In this document: positions 63,762-64,000 of the stretch, piece after piece
Layout: each line of letters starts with the position of its first letter
How positions within the stretch are numbered: position 1 is the stretch's first letter
From: an uncultured Opitutia bacterium
GTDB lineage: Bacteria > Verrucomicrobiota > Verrucomicrobiia > Opitutales > UBA953
NCBI GenBank assembly: GCA_903840355.1
Contig: CAIMFJ010000008.1
Location: 1-64,000, forward strand
Reading direction: 5' to 3'
DNA: 64,000 bases
Program-made: the position numbers and the translations under genes
The notes under the pieces: generated by a model
Told to the model about the DNA's origin: nothing
The model's database searches: none
What the model saw: only the letters and a program-made list of their open reading frames with translations

Positions 63762-64000
63762 TTATTTTAACTCCAGAATACGCACCTGCCGGTACCAGAC
63801 GCGTTTCGCTTCGTCTTGAAAACCAATATGCCCATCGGCAGGACGCGTCTTCATGGGAGAATCTTCGAGGTTCAGCACAATCGTCCGTTGACCGTTAAAA
63901 TCGACCGAGAGATGGCGGTCTTTTAAAGTGAGGGTGTAGCGGTTCCACTCTCCGGCGGGCTTCGCCATATTTTTGGCGGGAGCCATGGCGCGGATAATCC
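63762..64000 (-). CDS. DUF1080 (3-keto-disaccharide hydrolase-like) protein, C-terminal part
   Basis: Only the last about 79 residues are in the window; the frame is open to its right edge. GEWNRYTLTLKDRHLSVDFNGQ and RPADGHIGFQDEAKRVWYRQVRILEL are the typical end of a DUF1080 (concanavalin-like) domain. Members include 3-keto-glucoside hydrolases or 3-keto-2-hydroxyglucal hydratases in Bacteroidetes and Verrucomicrobiota. The missing part would show the signal peptide and any other domain. Stop codon TAA lies at 63762-63764. Confidence 0.75.
   Translation of the reverse strand, partial: IIRAMAPAKNMAKPAGEWNRYTLTLKDRHLSVDFNGQRTIVLNLEDSPMKTRPADGHIGFQDEAKRVWYRQVRILELK

Overview
The window most likely comes from a heterotrophic Verrucomicrobiota bacterium, perhaps of the Opitutae type. 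This is an inference from gene content: three PSCyt1-DUF1549-DUF1553 proteins, two DUF1501 proteins and DUF1080, ThuA, pectinesterase and sialidase genes. That repertoire is typical of the Planctomycetota-Verrucomicrobiota group. The DNA is GC-rich, most genes lack an obvious Shine-Dalgarno sequence, and many neighbouring genes overlap or are only a few bases apart. No phage, CRISPR array or complete insertion sequence was seen. The only mobile-element hint is a possible transposase start at the extreme left edge.

Layout. (1) 1-11.7 kb: after a tRNA-Asn comes a compact sialic-acid operon of two kelch mutarotase/epimerases, an MFS transporter, an N-acetylneuraminate lyase, a sialidase and a sialate O-acetylesterase. 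An N-acylglucosamine 2-epimerase, coupled to a zinc-ribbon membrane protein, converges on it. A phosphatase and an esterase follow. (2) 11.8-18.3 kb: housekeeping genes (eno, tRNA-Val, NUDIX, yebC, yidC, pyrE) and a formylglycine-generating enzyme. (3) 18.3-24.9 kb: a tightly packed five-gene minus-strand unit (TerC, MsbA-like ABC exporter, GT9 glycosyltransferase, FAD oxidoreductase, MFS). (4) 25-34.4 kb: tRNA-Arg, an unrecognised exported protein, DUF4337, a NYN-LOTUS protein, an esterase, citramalate synthase (cimA) behind an isoleucine-codon leader, a pectinesterase, tRNA-Phe and dapL. (5) 34.4-42.3 kb: tspO, two Gfo/Idh oxidoreductases with a TIM-barrel isomerase/lyase, the xylA-xylB operon and panC. 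(6) 42.4-57.8 kb: a block of secreted heme-motif proteins (PSCyt1-DUF1549-DUF1553), DUF1501, ThuA and lactonase genes, broken by a glycerate kinase. (7) 57.8-64 kb: an M13 peptidase, a divergent sigma-70 factor followed by a CxxCH protein, an SGNH hydrolase, a cupin and a DUF1080 fragment.

How the genes work together: the left end scavenges sialic acid from host or detrital glycans. Sialidase and O-acetylesterase act outside the cytoplasm. After import, the lyase and 2-epimerase route Neu5Ac to GlcNAc. Both enzymes look like their animal counterparts. The middle holds pentose catabolism (xylA/xylB) and a set resembling a 3-keto-glycoside pathway (two Gfo/Idh, TIM barrel, ThuA, DUF1080). The most striking regulatory element is upstream of cimA. 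It is a short ORF with four consecutive Ile codons next to mutually exclusive hairpins, which looks like a transcription attenuator for isoleucine synthesis.
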